Assembly (NCBI RefSeq): GCF_041435495.1
Contig: NZ_CP108644.1
Span: 4,263,501 to 4,327,500 of the forward strand
Direction of reading: 5' to 3'
Source of the DNA: Streptomyces sp. NBC_01116
GTDB lineage: Bacteria; Actinomycetota; Actinomycetes; Streptomycetales; Streptomycetaceae
DNA length: 64,000 nt
The notes below the pieces were generated by a model. That model did not search any database, was not told the origin of the DNA, and worked only from the letters and a program-made list of their open reading frames with translations. Positions 25,356-34,523 of this stretch are shown one piece after another. Position numbers and translations under genes: made by a program. The first letter of the stretch is position 1, and each line of letters opens with the position of its first letter.

Positions 25356-26438
25356 TCAGCTCTCGGTGTCGCCGTTGATGAACTTCTCGACGTTCTCGCG
25401 GGCCTCGTCGTCGAAGTACTGCACCGGCGGGCTCTTCATGAAGTAGCTCGAAGCCGACAGGATCGGGCCACCGATGCCGCGGTCCTTGGCGATCTTCGCC
25501 GCGCGGACGGCGTCGATGATGACACCGGCCGAGTTCGGGGAGTCCCACACCTCGAGCTTGTACTCCAGGTTCAGCGGAACGTCGCCGAACGCGCGGCCCT
25601 CGAGGCGCACGTATGCCCACTTGCGGTCGTCCAGCCAGGCCACGTAGTCCGAGGGGCCGATGTGGACGTTGTCCGCACCCAGCTCACGGTCACGGATCTG
25701 CGAAGTGACGGCCTGCGTCTTGGAGATCTTCTTGGACTCCAGGCGCTCACGCTCGAGCATGTTCTTGAAGTCCATGTTGCCGCCGACGTTCAGCTGCATC
25801 GTGCGGTCCAGGATGACACCGCGGTCCTCGAAGAGCTTCGCCATCACGCGGTGCGTGATGGTGGCGCCCACCTGGGACTTGATGTCGTCGCCGACGATCG
25901 GGACACCGGCCTCGGTGAACTTGTCCGCCCACTCCTTGGTGCCGGCGATGAAGACCGGGAGAGCGTTGACGAACGCGACCTTGGCGTCGATGGCGCACTG
26001 CGCGTAGAACTTCGCAGCGACCTCGGAACCGACGGGGAGGTAGCAGACGAGAACGTCGACCTGCTTGTCCTTGAGGATCTGGACGACGTCGACCGGGGCG
26101 TCCGCGGACTCCTCGATCGTCTCGCGGTAGTACTTGCCCAGGCCGTCGTGGGTGTGGCCGCGCTGGACGGTCACGCCCGTGTTCGGCACGTCCGCGATCT
26201 TGATGGTGTTGTTCTCGCTGGCTCCGATGGCGTCCGCGAGGTCGAGGCCGACCTTCTTCGCGTCGACGTCGAAGGCGGCGACGAACTCGACGTCGCTGAC
26301 GTGGTACTCGCCGAACTGGACGTGCATCAGGCCGGGCACCTTGCCGGCCGGATCGGCGTCCTTGTAGTACTCGACGCCCTGCACCAGCGAGGCGGCGCAG
26401 TTGCCCACGCCTACGATGGCTACGCGAACCGAACCCAT
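25356..26438 (-). CDS. ino1: myo-Inositol-1-phosphate synthase
   Basis: 360 aa from ATG 26436-26438, with GGGAG upstream. It begins GSVRVAIVGVGNCAASLVQGVEYY (NAD-binding loop) and contains NALPVFI, GDDIKSQVGATITHR, LNVGGNMDF and the Lys-rich ESKKISKTQAV active-site segment. It converts glucose 6-phosphate to inositol 3-phosphate for phosphatidylinositol and mycothiol. It lies 59 bp behind a padR gene on the same strand, so that regulator probably controls it. Confidence 0.95.
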   Translation of the reverse strand: MGSVRVAIVGVGNCAASLVQGVEYYKDADPAGKVPGLMHVQFGEYHVSDVEFVAAFDVDAKKVGLDLADAIGASENNTIKIADVPNTGVTVQRGHTHDGLGKYYRETIEESADAPVDVVQILKDKQVDVLVCYLPVGSEVAAKFYAQCAIDAKVAFVNALPVFIAGTKEWADKFTEAGVPIVGDDIKSQVGATITHRVMAKLFEDRGVILDRTMQLNVGGNMDFKNMLERERLESKKISKTQAVTSQIRDRELGADNVHIGPSDYVAWLDDRKWAYVRLEGRAFGDVPLNLEYKLEVWDSPNSAGVIIDAVRAAKIAKDRGIGGPILSASSYFMKSPPVQYFDDEARENVEKFINGDTES

Positions 26439-26497
26439 TCCGGTTGCTCCCTGTGTAATCGGTGTTTCCGATGAAGTCGCCGCGGAGTGCGATGACT

Positions 26498-27205
26498 TCA
26501 CTTGGCGGTGTCGTCGGACGGATCCGGCCGGGTGTTGTCCCGGTGCCGGGGCAGGCCGCCCGTCTCTCCAGGTGTGTCCTGCTGAGCAGAGCCCTCGGGC
26601 GAGGATCGTCGCCGATCCCGTCCCGACCGCTCGCTCTCGATGAGCTCGTTCAGCCAGCGCACTTCGCGCTCCACGGACTCCATGCCGTGCCGCTGCAGCT
26701 CAAGTGTGTAGTCGTCGAGTCGTTCACGGGTGCGGGCGAGAGAGGCGCGCATCTTCTCCAGGCGCTCCTCCAGCCGACTGCGCCGGCCTTCGAGCACCCG
26801 CATCCGCACTTCGCGTTCGGTCTGGCCGAAGAAGGCGAAGCGTGCTGCGAAGTGCTCGTCCTCCCAGGCGTCCGGACCGGTGTGCGAGAGCAGCTCCTCG
26901 AAGTGCTCCTTACCTTCTGCCGTCAAGCGGTAGACGATCTTCGCCCGGCGCCCCGTCAGCGAGGACGAGGAAGCGGCCGAGCGTCCGGCGGCCGGCGCGG
27001 CGTCCGCCGGATCACCGGCGGGCTCCTCGATCAACCAGCCGCTGGCCACCAGCGTCTTGAGGCAGGGATAGAGCGTTCCGTAGCTGAACGCACGGAAGAT
27101 TCCCAGCGAGGTGTTGAGGCGTTTGCGCAGCTCATAGCCGTGCATCGGCGATTCGCGGAGCAGGCCGAGAACAGCGAACTCGAGGATGCCGGAGCGTCTG
27201 CTCAC
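26498..27205 (-). CDS. PadR-family transcriptional regulator
   Basis: 235 aa. The winged helix (ILEFAVLGLLRESPMHGYELRKRL, FSYGTLYPCLKTLVASGWL) is followed by KIVYRLTAEGKEHF and a C-terminal coiled dimerisation domain (RSRLEERLEKMRASLARTRERLDDYTLEL). GTG start with GGAGG 5 nt upstream. It likely represses the padR-ino1 operon through the 33-bp palindrome upstream. Confidence 0.92.
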   Translation of the reverse strand: MSRRSGILEFAVLGLLRESPMHGYELRKRLNTSLGIFRAFSYGTLYPCLKTLVASGWLIEEPAGDPADAAPAAGRSAASSSSLTGRRAKIVYRLTAEGKEHFEELLSHTGPDAWEDEHFAARFAFFGQTEREVRMRVLEGRRSRLEERLEKMRASLARTRERLDDYTLELQRHGMESVEREVRWLNELIESERSGRDRRRSSPEGSAQQDTPGETGGLPRHRDNTRPDPSDDTAK

Positions 27206-27273
27206 CGGTGCCTCCTCCTTCTTCCGCTGCTTCCGTCGGCACGGTCAACCCGGACCAGCGGGTGTACTTATGC

Positions 27274-27306
27274 CGTGCTGATGTATCGACTCGATACATC
27301 AGCACG
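27274..27306. promoter_or_regulatory. Likely PadR operator, 33-bp palindrome
   Basis: 16-bp arms around one central C, with core ATGTATCGA-C-TCGATACAT; ATGT...ACAT is the usual PadR half-site pair. It lies 69 bp before padR, in the gap towards the divergent penicillin-binding protein operon. Confidence 0.7.
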
Positions 27307-27442
27307 ATAGATCGCTCCGAGCGGTTCGACAAGGGTGACCTTCGTGAACGGCGTCACATCAGTAATTCCCAGGGTTCGACTTGCGTTGTTTGGGGTGAAG
27401 TTCGGCCCTAGGCGGGTTTTGACCGTGCGTAGTCTGTGCGGC

Positions 27443-27610
27443 ATGCAGACCACCGGGAACCGCGAGGCGCTTTCGCGCGTCAGTCATCGCGGACTGCCGG
27501 ATGTACTGCGGATGAGTCCTCCGCAGTGGCTTGTCCGTAATTCGGGGGGACCGGATCTCAACTGCCGCTTCCAGGCGCTCTCGCCTGCCCGAGGAGTAGT
27601 CGTTCCATGA
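27443..27610 (+). CDS. Leaderless 55-aa ORF upstream of the PBP gene
   Basis: ATG at 27443 preceded by TAGTCT (27430-27435) at exactly 7 nt, the leaderless arrangement. 55 codons, beginning MQTTGNREALSRVSHRGLPD, ending with a TGA that overlaps the next ATG (ATGA, 27607-27610). No known domain. It may be a leader peptide coupling translation of the PBP gene. No good -35 is visible. Confidence 0.5.
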   Translation: MQTTGNREALSRVSHRGLPDVLRMSPPQWLVRNSGGPDLNCRFQALSPARGVVVP

Positions 27611-30369
27611 GCGAGCACCGTCGCAAAACGCCTCAGCCACAAGGCGGCGGGCGTGCCGCGGCCAGACGAGCCGCCCAGCAGTCGACCGGACGCCGAGCAG
27701 TCCCGTCACGCAGAGCCACGCAGGCATCACCTTCCGAATCGCCGTCCGAGTCGCACGGCGATGATCGCCCGTACGGCAGCCGTGCTGAGGCCCGCCGCGC
27801 GGCCCAGCGAGGCGGCCGACGCCGGGGCGCCGACGGCGGGGGCCACGGCGCGGGCGGCGGTGGCCGACGCCGCGGTGGTGGTGGCGGCTCCGACGGCCCG
27901 GGGGGCCGGGGGCGCGACCACGGTGACCCCGGCAAGAAGCGCTTCATCGACTACCCGCGCCACGACAGGTACGGGTTCCGCCGCTGGGTGCCCTCGTGGA
28001 AGCTGATGTCGGGGCTCTGCCTGGGGTTCCTCGGCGTGCTGATGGGCATCGGCGGCATCGCCTATGCGTTGGTGGTCCCACCGAAGCCCAACGAGACGGC
28101 CAAGGCGCAGAACAACGTCTACTACTGGGCCGACGGCACGCAGATGGTGGCGACCGGCGGTGAGGTCAACCGCCAGGAGCTCAAGTACGAGCAGATCCCG
28201 GAGGAGATGCGCAACGCCGTCATCTCGGCCGAGAACAAGAGCTTCGACACGGACAAGGGCATCGACCCGGTGGGCATCGGCCGTGCGCTGTTGAACATGG
28301 CCACGGGCGGTGAGACCCAGGGCGGCTCGACCATCACCCAGCAGTACGTGAAGAACTCCATGCTCACCCAGGACCAGACGCTCAAGCGGAAGTTCCAGGA
28401 GCTCTTCATCACGCTCAAGGTCGCCGGCGACGTGTCGAAGGAAGACGTGATGGCCGGCTACCTCAACGTCTCGTACTACGGACGTGGGGCTTCGGGGCTG
28501 CAGGCGGCGGCCCGCACCTACTACAACAAGGACGCCGACGAACTGGACGCGAGCGAGTGCGCCTTCCTGGCCACCCTGCTCAAGGGCGCGAGCTACTACG
28601 ACCCCGCAGGCGCCCCCGACATCGACAAGAACAACGCAACCGCGGAGAAGAACACCAAGCGGGCCAAGGAGCGTTGGAAGTGGATCCTTGACGAGCAGGT
28701 CAAGGACGGGCGCATGACGGCGGAGGAGCGCGCCAAGTACACGAAGTTCCCCATGCCGCGGCCGAAGAGGCAGGACGCCAAGCTGGGCGGTCAGACCGGC
28801 TACCTGGTGGAGCTCGCCAAGAAGTACTTCCTCGCCAACAACGATCGCGACATCGACGCCAAGAAGCTCGAACTGGGCGGCTTCGAGATCCACACCACCT
28901 TCCAGAGGAAGAGGGTGGAGGAGCTCCAGGCAGCGGTGAAGAAGGTCTATGACGCCAAGATCCGGCCCAAGGACCGCCCCAAGACGGACACGCACGTCGA
29001 GTTCGGCGGTGCGTCCGTGGACGCGAGGACCGGCGCGATCATCGCCACGTACGGCGGCCAGGACGCCACCACGCACTACACGAACAACGCCGACGCCACC
29101 GGCGCCCAGGTCGGTTCGACGTGGAAGCCGTTCGTGCTGGCCGCCGCCATGCAGTACGGCGTGCGCGACCCGTCCGGCGGGCCGGAGCAGAGCAACACCG
29201 AGCGCACCCAGATCTCGCCCGAGAGCATCTACAACGGCGATGACGGCCTGCGGATCAGGGACTACACCGGCAAGATCTGGTTGAACGAGGACGACAAGGA
29301 ATGGCGCCAGACCAACGACGGCAACTATGACTATGGCGAGATCGACCTGCGGACGGCCATGGAGAAGTCGGCCAACTCCCCGTTCGTACAGCTCGGCATG
29401 GACGTCGGCACGGACAAGGTCAAGGACGTCGCCGTCGCCTCCGGTCTGAAGGACGACACCTTCATGGCGAACTCCACCGTTCCCTCGTTCTCCATCGGCA
29501 CCTCCTCGCCCAGCGCCATCCGCATGGCCGGCTCCTACGCCACCTTCGCCACGAGTGGCCAGCAGAACGACACGTATTCGGTCACCGAGGTCAAGGAAGG
29601 GGGCGTGACCGTCTTCAAGCACGAGAAGAAGCCGAAGCGCGCCTTCAGCCCGGTCATCGCCGACAACGTGACGGACGTGCTGAAGAACGTCGTGGAGAAC
29701 GGAACGGGTGAGCCCGCCCGCCTTGAGGGCCGTGAAGCCGCGGGCAAGACCGGTACGACGGACGGCAACCGGTCCGCCTGGTTCGTCGGGTACACCCCGC
29801 AGATCTCGACCGCCATCAGCATGTTCCGGTACGACGACGACGAGACGAACCAGAAGCGCGAGTTCCTGAAGATGTTCGGCACCGGGGGTGAGGAGAAGAT
29901 CCACGGAAACTCGTTCCCGGCCTCCATCTGGCACGACTACATGACCAGTGCGATGAAGGGCAAGAAGGCCATCTCCTTCCCGGAGCCGAAGGACCTGGGC
30001 GACGTCGTGTGGGGCGGTGGCGCGGTCAGCCCCAGCCCGACGCCCAGTCCCACCCCGTCGCCGACACCCTCCGAGGAGGAGACGAAGCCGACGCCGACGC
30101 CGACGCAGACCACTCCGACTCCGCCGACGCCGACGCCGACCAAGACCTGCGGCATCTTCGACCCGAACTGCCAGGAGGCCAACGGCGGGGCGAACGGCGG
30201 AGCCGACGGTGGCGCCGACAACGGCGGAGCCGACGGTGGCGCCGACAACGGTGGAGCCGACGGTGGCGCCGACAACGGCGGAGCCGACGGTGGCGCCGAC
30301 AACGGCGGAGCCGAGGGAGCCAGCGGCAACCCGGGCGGAACCGGTTCGATCTGGGGCAACTCCGGATAG
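27607..30369 (+). CDS. Bifunctional penicillin-binding protein (GT51 + transpeptidase)
   Basis: 920 aa. A basic Arg/Gly-rich cytoplasmic tail (1-130), one membrane helix (LMSGLCLGFLGVLMGIGGIAYAL), a GT51 glycosyltransferase (VISAENKSFDTDKGID, then GGSTITQQYVKN), and a transpeptidase with STWK (catalytic Ser), SANSPF (SxN) and KTGTT (KTG). The C-terminus is Pro/Thr-rich, then a nine-residue repeat (NGGADGGAD). It polymerises and cross-links peptidoglycan outside the membrane. GAGGAG lies 10 nt before the start. Confidence 0.94.
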   Translation: MSEHRRKTPQPQGGGRAAARRAAQQSTGRRAVPSRRATQASPSESPSESHGDDRPYGSRAEARRAAQRGGRRRGADGGGHGAGGGGRRRGGGGGSDGPGGRGRDHGDPGKKRFIDYPRHDRYGFRRWVPSWKLMSGLCLGFLGVLMGIGGIAYALVVPPKPNETAKAQNNVYYWADGTQMVATGGEVNRQELKYEQIPEEMRNAVISAENKSFDTDKGIDPVGIGRALLNMATGGETQGGSTITQQYVKNSMLTQDQTLKRKFQELFITLKVAGDVSKEDVMAGYLNVSYYGRGASGLQAAARTYYNKDADELDASECAFLATLLKGASYYDPAGAPDIDKNNATAEKNTKRAKERWKWILDEQVKDGRMTAEERAKYTKFPMPRPKRQDAKLGGQTGYLVELAKKYFLANNDRDIDAKKLELGGFEIHTTFQRKRVEELQAAVKKVYDAKIRPKDRPKTDTHVEFGGASVDARTGAIIATYGGQDATTHYTNNADATGAQVGSTWKPFVLAAAMQYGVRDPSGGPEQSNTERTQISPESIYNGDDGLRIRDYTGKIWLNEDDKEWRQTNDGNYDYGEIDLRTAMEKSANSPFVQLGMDVGTDKVKDVAVASGLKDDTFMANSTVPSFSIGTSSPSAIRMAGSYATFATSGQQNDTYSVTEVKEGGVTVFKHEKKPKRAFSPVIADNVTDVLKNVVENGTGEPARLEGREAAGKTGTTDGNRSAWFVGYTPQISTAISMFRYDDDETNQKREFLKMFGTGGEEKIHGNSFPASIWHDYMTSAMKGKKAISFPEPKDLGDVVWGGGAVSPSPTPSPTPSPTPSEEETKPTPTPTQTTPTPPTPTPTKTCGIFDPNCQEANGGANGGADGGADNGGADGGADNGGADGGADNGGADGGADNGGAEGASGNPGGTGSIWGNSG
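30193..30315 (+). repeat. 27-bp tandem repeat in PBP C-terminus
   Basis: Four full copies (30193, 30220, 30247, 30274) plus a partial fifth of a 27-nt unit encoding NGGADGGAD; the third copy has one silent change. Copy number probably varies among strains. Confidence 0.9.
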
Positions 30370-30410
30370 CAGGACGCCCCGGCCGGGCCCTCACGGGCCC
30401 GATCGGCACA

Positions 30411-30455
30411 GCGGCGAGGGCCGCCGTACCCACCCGGTACGGCGGCCCTCGCCGC
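30411..30455 (+). terminator. PBP gene terminator
   Basis: A perfect 20-bp stem (30411-30430 with 30436-30455) and 5-nt loop, followed by GTTT. Confidence 0.92.
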
Positions 30456-30512
30456 GTTTCCGGCGGCGGCCCGCGGCAGCCCGGATCCGTGCCCGTGTCC
30501 CCCGGGCGGTCC

Positions 30513-30553
30513 TTGCCCCGGGCACAGCCCCGTACGGCAGGATGTGCGGCATG
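30513..30553 (+). promoter_or_regulatory. Candidate leaderless promoter
   Basis: TTGCCC (30513-30518), 19-bp spacer, CAGGAT (30538-30543), then 7 nt to the ATG at 30551. No ribosome site is present. Confidence 0.45.
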
Positions 30554-32068
30554 CCAAGCCCCAGCGCAGAAGACACGAGCGTGCACCAGGAGCGGCCCGT
30601 CGTGCGGCCCACCGATCAGGACGAGGTCGCGGCGGCCGGCAGCGAGCTGTTCGGCGGCCGGGTGGGACGCTGGGCTCGGCTCGGCGACGGCCCGCTCACG
30701 CCCGTGCGCGTCGTCGCGCTGGTCATGATCGGGATGTTCGCCCTCGGCATGGTGCAGAAGATCCCCTGCTACGAATGGGCCTGGTTCCGCGGGGCCACCT
30801 CGCAGTACACCCACGCCTGTTACTCCGACATTCCGCACCTCTTCATGGGGCGCGGCTTCGCCGACGGCCTCGTGCCGTACTTCGACCGGCTGAGCGGCGA
30901 CATGCAGTACCTGGAGTACCCCGTGCTGACCGGGGTGTTCATGCAGGTGGCGGCCTGGCTGACGCTGACGCCCGACAGCGATCCCATCCAGCAGCGCGAG
31001 CAGATGTACTGGATGGTCAACGCGGGCATGCTGATGATCTGCGCGGTGGTCATCGCCGTGTGCACCGTCCGCACGCACCGCCGCCGCCCCTGGGACGGCC
31101 TCCTGGTCGCGCTGGCCCCCGCGTTCGTCCTCACGGCGACGATCAACTGGGACCTGCTGGCCGTCGCCCTGACGGCCGCGGCGATGCTCATGTGGTCCCG
31201 GGGCCGGGTGCTCGCGTTCGGCGTCCTCATCGGCCTGGCGACGGCCGCCAAGCTCTATCCCGCTCTGCTGCTCGGCCCGCTCCTGGTGCTCTGCTGGCGG
31301 GCGGGCAGGATCCGCGAGTTCGGGACGGCCCTGCTGGGCGCGGGGGCGGCCTGGCTCGTGGTGAACCTGCCGGTGATGGTCTTCGCCCCCGAGGGGTGGC
31401 GGAAGTTCTACACCTTCAGCCAGGAGCGGCCCATCGACTTCGGTTCGTTCTGGCTGATCATCACCCAGCGCACCGGCAAGCCCATCGACGTGGAGACGGT
31501 CAACACCGCATCGGTCGTCCTGATGGTCGTGTTCTGCGCGGGCATCGCGGGCCTGGCGCTCTCCGCGGCCCGCCGGCCGCGCTTCGCCCAGCTGGCGTTC
31601 CTGGTGGTGGCCGCGTTCGTCCTGACGAACAAGGTCTACTCACCGCAGTACGTGCTCTGGCTGATTCCGCTGGCGGTCCTGGCCCGGCCGGCCTGGCGCG
31701 ACTTCCTCATCTGGCAGGCCTGCGAGGTCATGTACTTCCTCGGGATCTGGTCCTACCTCGCGTACACCAGCGGCGGCGACAAGCACCAGGGGCTGCCGCA
31801 GGAGGGCTACCAGGTCGCGATCGCCCTGCACCTGCTGGGCACGCTGTACCTGTGCGCGCTGATCGTCCGGGACATCCTCCAGCCGGAGAAGGACCCGGTG
31901 CGCGGGGACGGGTCGGACGACCCGTCGGGCGGTGTTCTCGACGGGGCTCCGGACGCGTTCGTGCTGGGGCCCGAGGCCCGGCCGTCGGGGCATCAGGCCC
32001 TGACGGTCACAGGGCCTCGGGTCGAGTGGGGCGGGACGCCCACGGGGACGCCCACCCGGGACGGCTGA
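30551..32068 (+). CDS. GT87-like polyprenol-dependent glycosyltransferase, membrane protein
   Basis: 505 aa from ATG 30551 (ATG 30542 is an alternative). About 10 membrane helices. Motifs YSDIPHLFMGRGFADGLVPYF and EYPVLTGVFM after the first helix resemble DUF2029/GT87 mannosyltransferases, which use polyprenyl-phosphate sugars. ATAAKLYPALLLGPLLVL and TNKVYSPQYVLWLIPLAVL are typical later segments. The acceptor is unknown, perhaps a lipoglycan or cell-wall glycan. The gene is convergent with the racemase-like gene. Confidence 0.8.
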   Translation: MPSPSAEDTSVHQERPVVRPTDQDEVAAAGSELFGGRVGRWARLGDGPLTPVRVVALVMIGMFALGMVQKIPCYEWAWFRGATSQYTHACYSDIPHLFMGRGFADGLVPYFDRLSGDMQYLEYPVLTGVFMQVAAWLTLTPDSDPIQQREQMYWMVNAGMLMICAVVIAVCTVRTHRRRPWDGLLVALAPAFVLTATINWDLLAVALTAAAMLMWSRGRVLAFGVLIGLATAAKLYPALLLGPLLVLCWRAGRIREFGTALLGAGAAWLVVNLPVMVFAPEGWRKFYTFSQERPIDFGSFWLIITQRTGKPIDVETVNTASVVLMVVFCAGIAGLALSAARRPRFAQLAFLVVAAFVLTNKVYSPQYVLWLIPLAVLARPAWRDFLIWQACEVMYFLGIWSYLAYTSGGDKHQGLPQEGYQVAIALHLLGTLYLCALIVRDILQPEKDPVRGDGSDDPSGGVLDGAPDAFVLGPEARPSGHQALTVTGPRVEWGGTPTGTPTRDG

Positions 32069-32075
32069 CCCGGGG

Positions 32076-32105
32076 CCCGGCGCGGCCGTTCACGGCCGCG
32101 CCGGG
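32076..32105. terminator. Bidirectional terminator
   Basis: A 14-bp inverted repeat (32076-32089 with 32092-32105) between convergent genes. Confidence 0.8.
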
Positions 32106-32110
32106 GCGGC

Positions 32111-33142
32111 TCAGCGGTCGACGAGCCGGTCGTACTGCGTGGTGGTGTGGCGCAGGTGGGCGACCAGCTCGTCGCCGACCCGCGGCTCCTGGGCGTCCGA
32201 GGGCACGAACAGGATCGACACCTGCATGTGCGGCGGTTCGGCGAACCACCGCTGCTTGCCCGCCCAGACGAACGGCGACAGGTTGCGGTTGACCGTGGCC
32301 AGGCCCGCGCGGGCGACGCCCTTGGCCCGCGGCATCACGCCGTGCAGCGCCTTGGGCGCCTCCAGGCCGACCCCGTGGGACGTACCGCCGGCCACGACGA
32401 CCAGCCAGCCGTCGGAGGCGGCCTTCTGCTGGCGGTAGCCGAACCGGTCGCCCTTGACCACGGGGGTGACGTCCAGGACGGCCCCCCGGTACTCGGTGGC
32501 CTCGTGGTCGCCGAGCCAGAGCCGGGTGCCGATACGGGCACGGAAGCGGGTCTGCGGGAACTGCTGCTGGAGCCGGGCCAGCTCCTCGGCGCGCAGATGG
32601 CTGACGAACATGGTGTGCAGCGGCAGCCGGGCCGCGCGCAGCCGGTCCATCCAGCCGATGACCTCCTCGACGGCGTCGGAGCCGTCGGTGCGGTCCAGTG
32701 GCAGGTGCAGGGCGAAGCCTTCGAGCCGTACGTCCTCGATCGCCGCGTGCAGCTGCCCGAGCTCCTCCTCCTTGACGCCGTGGCGCTTCATGGAGCTCAT
32801 GCACTCGATGACGACGCGGGCGCCCACCAGCGCGTGCACCCCGTCGACGGAGGAGACGGACCGGATGACGCGGTCCGGGAGCGGTACGGGCTCCTCACCG
32901 CGCCGGAACGGGGTCAGGACCAGCAGGTCGCCGCTGAACCAGTCCTTGATCCGGGCCGCCTCGTAGGTCGTCCCGACGGCGAGGGTGTCGGATCCGAAGC
33001 GGATCGTCTCGTCGGCGAGGCGCTCGTGGCCAAAGCCGTAGCCGTTGCCCTTGCAGACGGGTACGAGACCGGGGAACTGGTCGATCACGGACTTCTGGTG
33101 CGCCCGCCAGCGCGCGGTGTCGACGTAGAGGGAGAGCGCCAT
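32111..33142 (-). CDS. Alanine-racemase-fold PLP protein
   Basis: 343 aa. The N-terminus FPGLVPVCKGNGYGFGHERLAD matches the PLP-lysine region of alanine racemases (KANAYGHG), the lysine being residue 30. A TIM-barrel-like body follows (VVIECMSSMKRHGV, MFVSHLRAEEL, RARIGTRLWLG). It is shorter than standard Alr (about 375-390 aa), and I cannot place the second catalytic tyrosine with confidence. Probably co-transcribed behind femX (78-bp gap), suggesting a peptidoglycan-related amino-acid function. Confidence 0.75.
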   Translation of the reverse strand: MALSLYVDTARWRAHQKSVIDQFPGLVPVCKGNGYGFGHERLADETIRFGSDTLAVGTTYEAARIKDWFSGDLLVLTPFRRGEEPVPLPDRVIRSVSSVDGVHALVGARVVIECMSSMKRHGVKEEELGQLHAAIEDVRLEGFALHLPLDRTDGSDAVEEVIGWMDRLRAARLPLHTMFVSHLRAEELARLQQQFPQTRFRARIGTRLWLGDHEATEYRGAVLDVTPVVKGDRFGYRQQKAASDGWLVVVAGGTSHGVGLEAPKALHGVMPRAKGVARAGLATVNRNLSPFVWAGKQRWFAEPPHMQVSILFVPSDAQEPRVGDELVAHLRHTTTQYDRLVDR

Positions 33143-33220
33143 GGCCGGCCCGGAACCTTTCTGGTGGCTGCGGTGAATCAGGAACGAACGGGGTGGTGCG
33201 CGGATGTGCGGTGAAGCGGA

Positions 33221-34339
33221 TCAGCGGCGGGACATATACATGTCGAGCGCCTTGTGGAGCAGCTTGTTGAGCGGGAAGTCCCACTCGCCGACGTACTCGA
33301 CGGCCTCGCCGCCGGTGCCGACCTTGAACTGGATCAGGCCGAAGAGATGGTCGGTCTCGTCGAGCGAGTCGCTGATCCCGCGCAGGTCGTAGACGGTCGC
33401 GCCCATCGCGTAGCTGTCGCGCAGCATGCGCCACTGCATCGCGTTCGACGGCCGGACCTCGCGTCCGATGTTGTCGGAGGCGCCGTAGGAGTACCAGACG
33501 TGTCCGCCGACGACGAGCATCGTGGCCGCGGAGAGGTTCACGCCGTTGTGGCGGGCGAAGTAGAGACGCATCCGGTTGGGGTCCTCGGAGTTGAGGACGG
33601 TCCACATGCGCTGGAAGTACGAGAGCGGGCGCGGCCGGAAGCGGTCGCGTTCGGCGGTGATCTCGTAGAGCCGCTGCCACTCGGCCAGGTCCTCGTAGCC
33701 GCCCTGGACGACCTCGACGCCGGCCTTGTCGGCCTTCTTGATGTTGCGGCGCCACAGCTGGTTGAAGCCCTTGAGGACGTCCTCGAGCGAGCGGTTGGCC
33801 AGCGGCACCTGGAAGACGTAGCGGGGCTGGACGTCACCGAATCCGGCGCCGCCGTCCTCGGCCTGCTGCCAGCCCATCTTGCGCAGCCGGTCCGCGACCT
33901 CGAAGGCGCGCGGCTCGATGTGCGTGGCCTCGACGTCGCGCAGGCGCTTCACGTCCGGGTCCTGGATGCCGGACTTGATGGCGGCCGAGTCCCAGCGGCG
34001 GATGACCACCGGCGGGCCCATCTTCACGGAGAAGGCGCCCTGCTGCTTGAGGTGCGTGAGCATCGGCCGGAGCCAGTCGTCCAGATTCGGTGCGTGCCAG
34101 TTGATGACCGGGCCCTCGGGGAGGTACGCCAGGTAGCGCTTGATCTTGGGCAGCTGGCGGTACAGGACGAGGCCGGCGCCGACGATCTCGCCGTTCTTGT
34201 CGAACCAGCCCAGGTTCTCCGAGCGCCATTCGGTCTTCACGTCAGCCCACGCCGGGACCTGGCAGTGACTGGCCGAGGGCAGGCTCTGGATGTACGCCAG
34301 ATGCTGCTCTCGGCTGATGGTCCTCAGGGTCAGGCTCAT
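33221..34339 (-). CDS. femX: FemX-type lipid II aminoacyltransferase
   Basis: 372 aa, FemAB family: two GNAT-like halves, beginning MSLTLRTISREQHLAYIQSL, with QVPAWADVKTEWRSENLGWF, GFNQLWRRNIKKADKAGVEV and YDLRGISDSLDETDHLFGLIQFKVGTGGE. In S. coelicolor, FemX adds the single glycine of the interpeptide bridge to lipid II from tRNA-Gly. It lies upstream of the racemase-like gene on the same strand. Confidence 0.9.
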   Translation of the reverse strand: MSLTLRTISREQHLAYIQSLPSASHCQVPAWADVKTEWRSENLGWFDKNGEIVGAGLVLYRQLPKIKRYLAYLPEGPVINWHAPNLDDWLRPMLTHLKQQGAFSVKMGPPVVIRRWDSAAIKSGIQDPDVKRLRDVEATHIEPRAFEVADRLRKMGWQQAEDGGAGFGDVQPRYVFQVPLANRSLEDVLKGFNQLWRRNIKKADKAGVEVVQGGYEDLAEWQRLYEITAERDRFRPRPLSYFQRMWTVLNSEDPNRMRLYFARHNGVNLSAATMLVVGGHVWYSYGASDNIGREVRPSNAMQWRMLRDSYAMGATVYDLRGISDSLDETDHLFGLIQFKVGTGGEAVEYVGEWDFPLNKLLHKALDMYMSRR

Positions 34340-34453
34340 GCGGGGCGCTCCTCGGCAGGTGTGTCCCCATCGGTCAGGGGCTCCGGCTCTCGCGCCGAAG
34401 CCTACTGTGACCGAGGGGGGCCCGGCCTGGCCCCGGGGGCCCGGAACGCACGG

Positions 34454-34491
34454 CGGGCCGACGCGGGCGCCTGGGCACCCGCGTCGGCCCG
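34454..34491 (-). terminator. Hairpin after the small membrane protein gene
   Basis: A perfect 14-bp stem (34454-34467 with 34478-34491) and 10-nt loop, 33 bp beyond the stop in the minus direction. Confidence 0.8.
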
Positions 34492-34523
34492 TTCTCCGGC
34501 CGGTGCTCCGGCCGATGCTCCGG

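Noticed and set aside
30193..30315. CRISPR-like repeat array
   Set aside because: Repeats are contiguous without spacers and in frame within the PBP gene.
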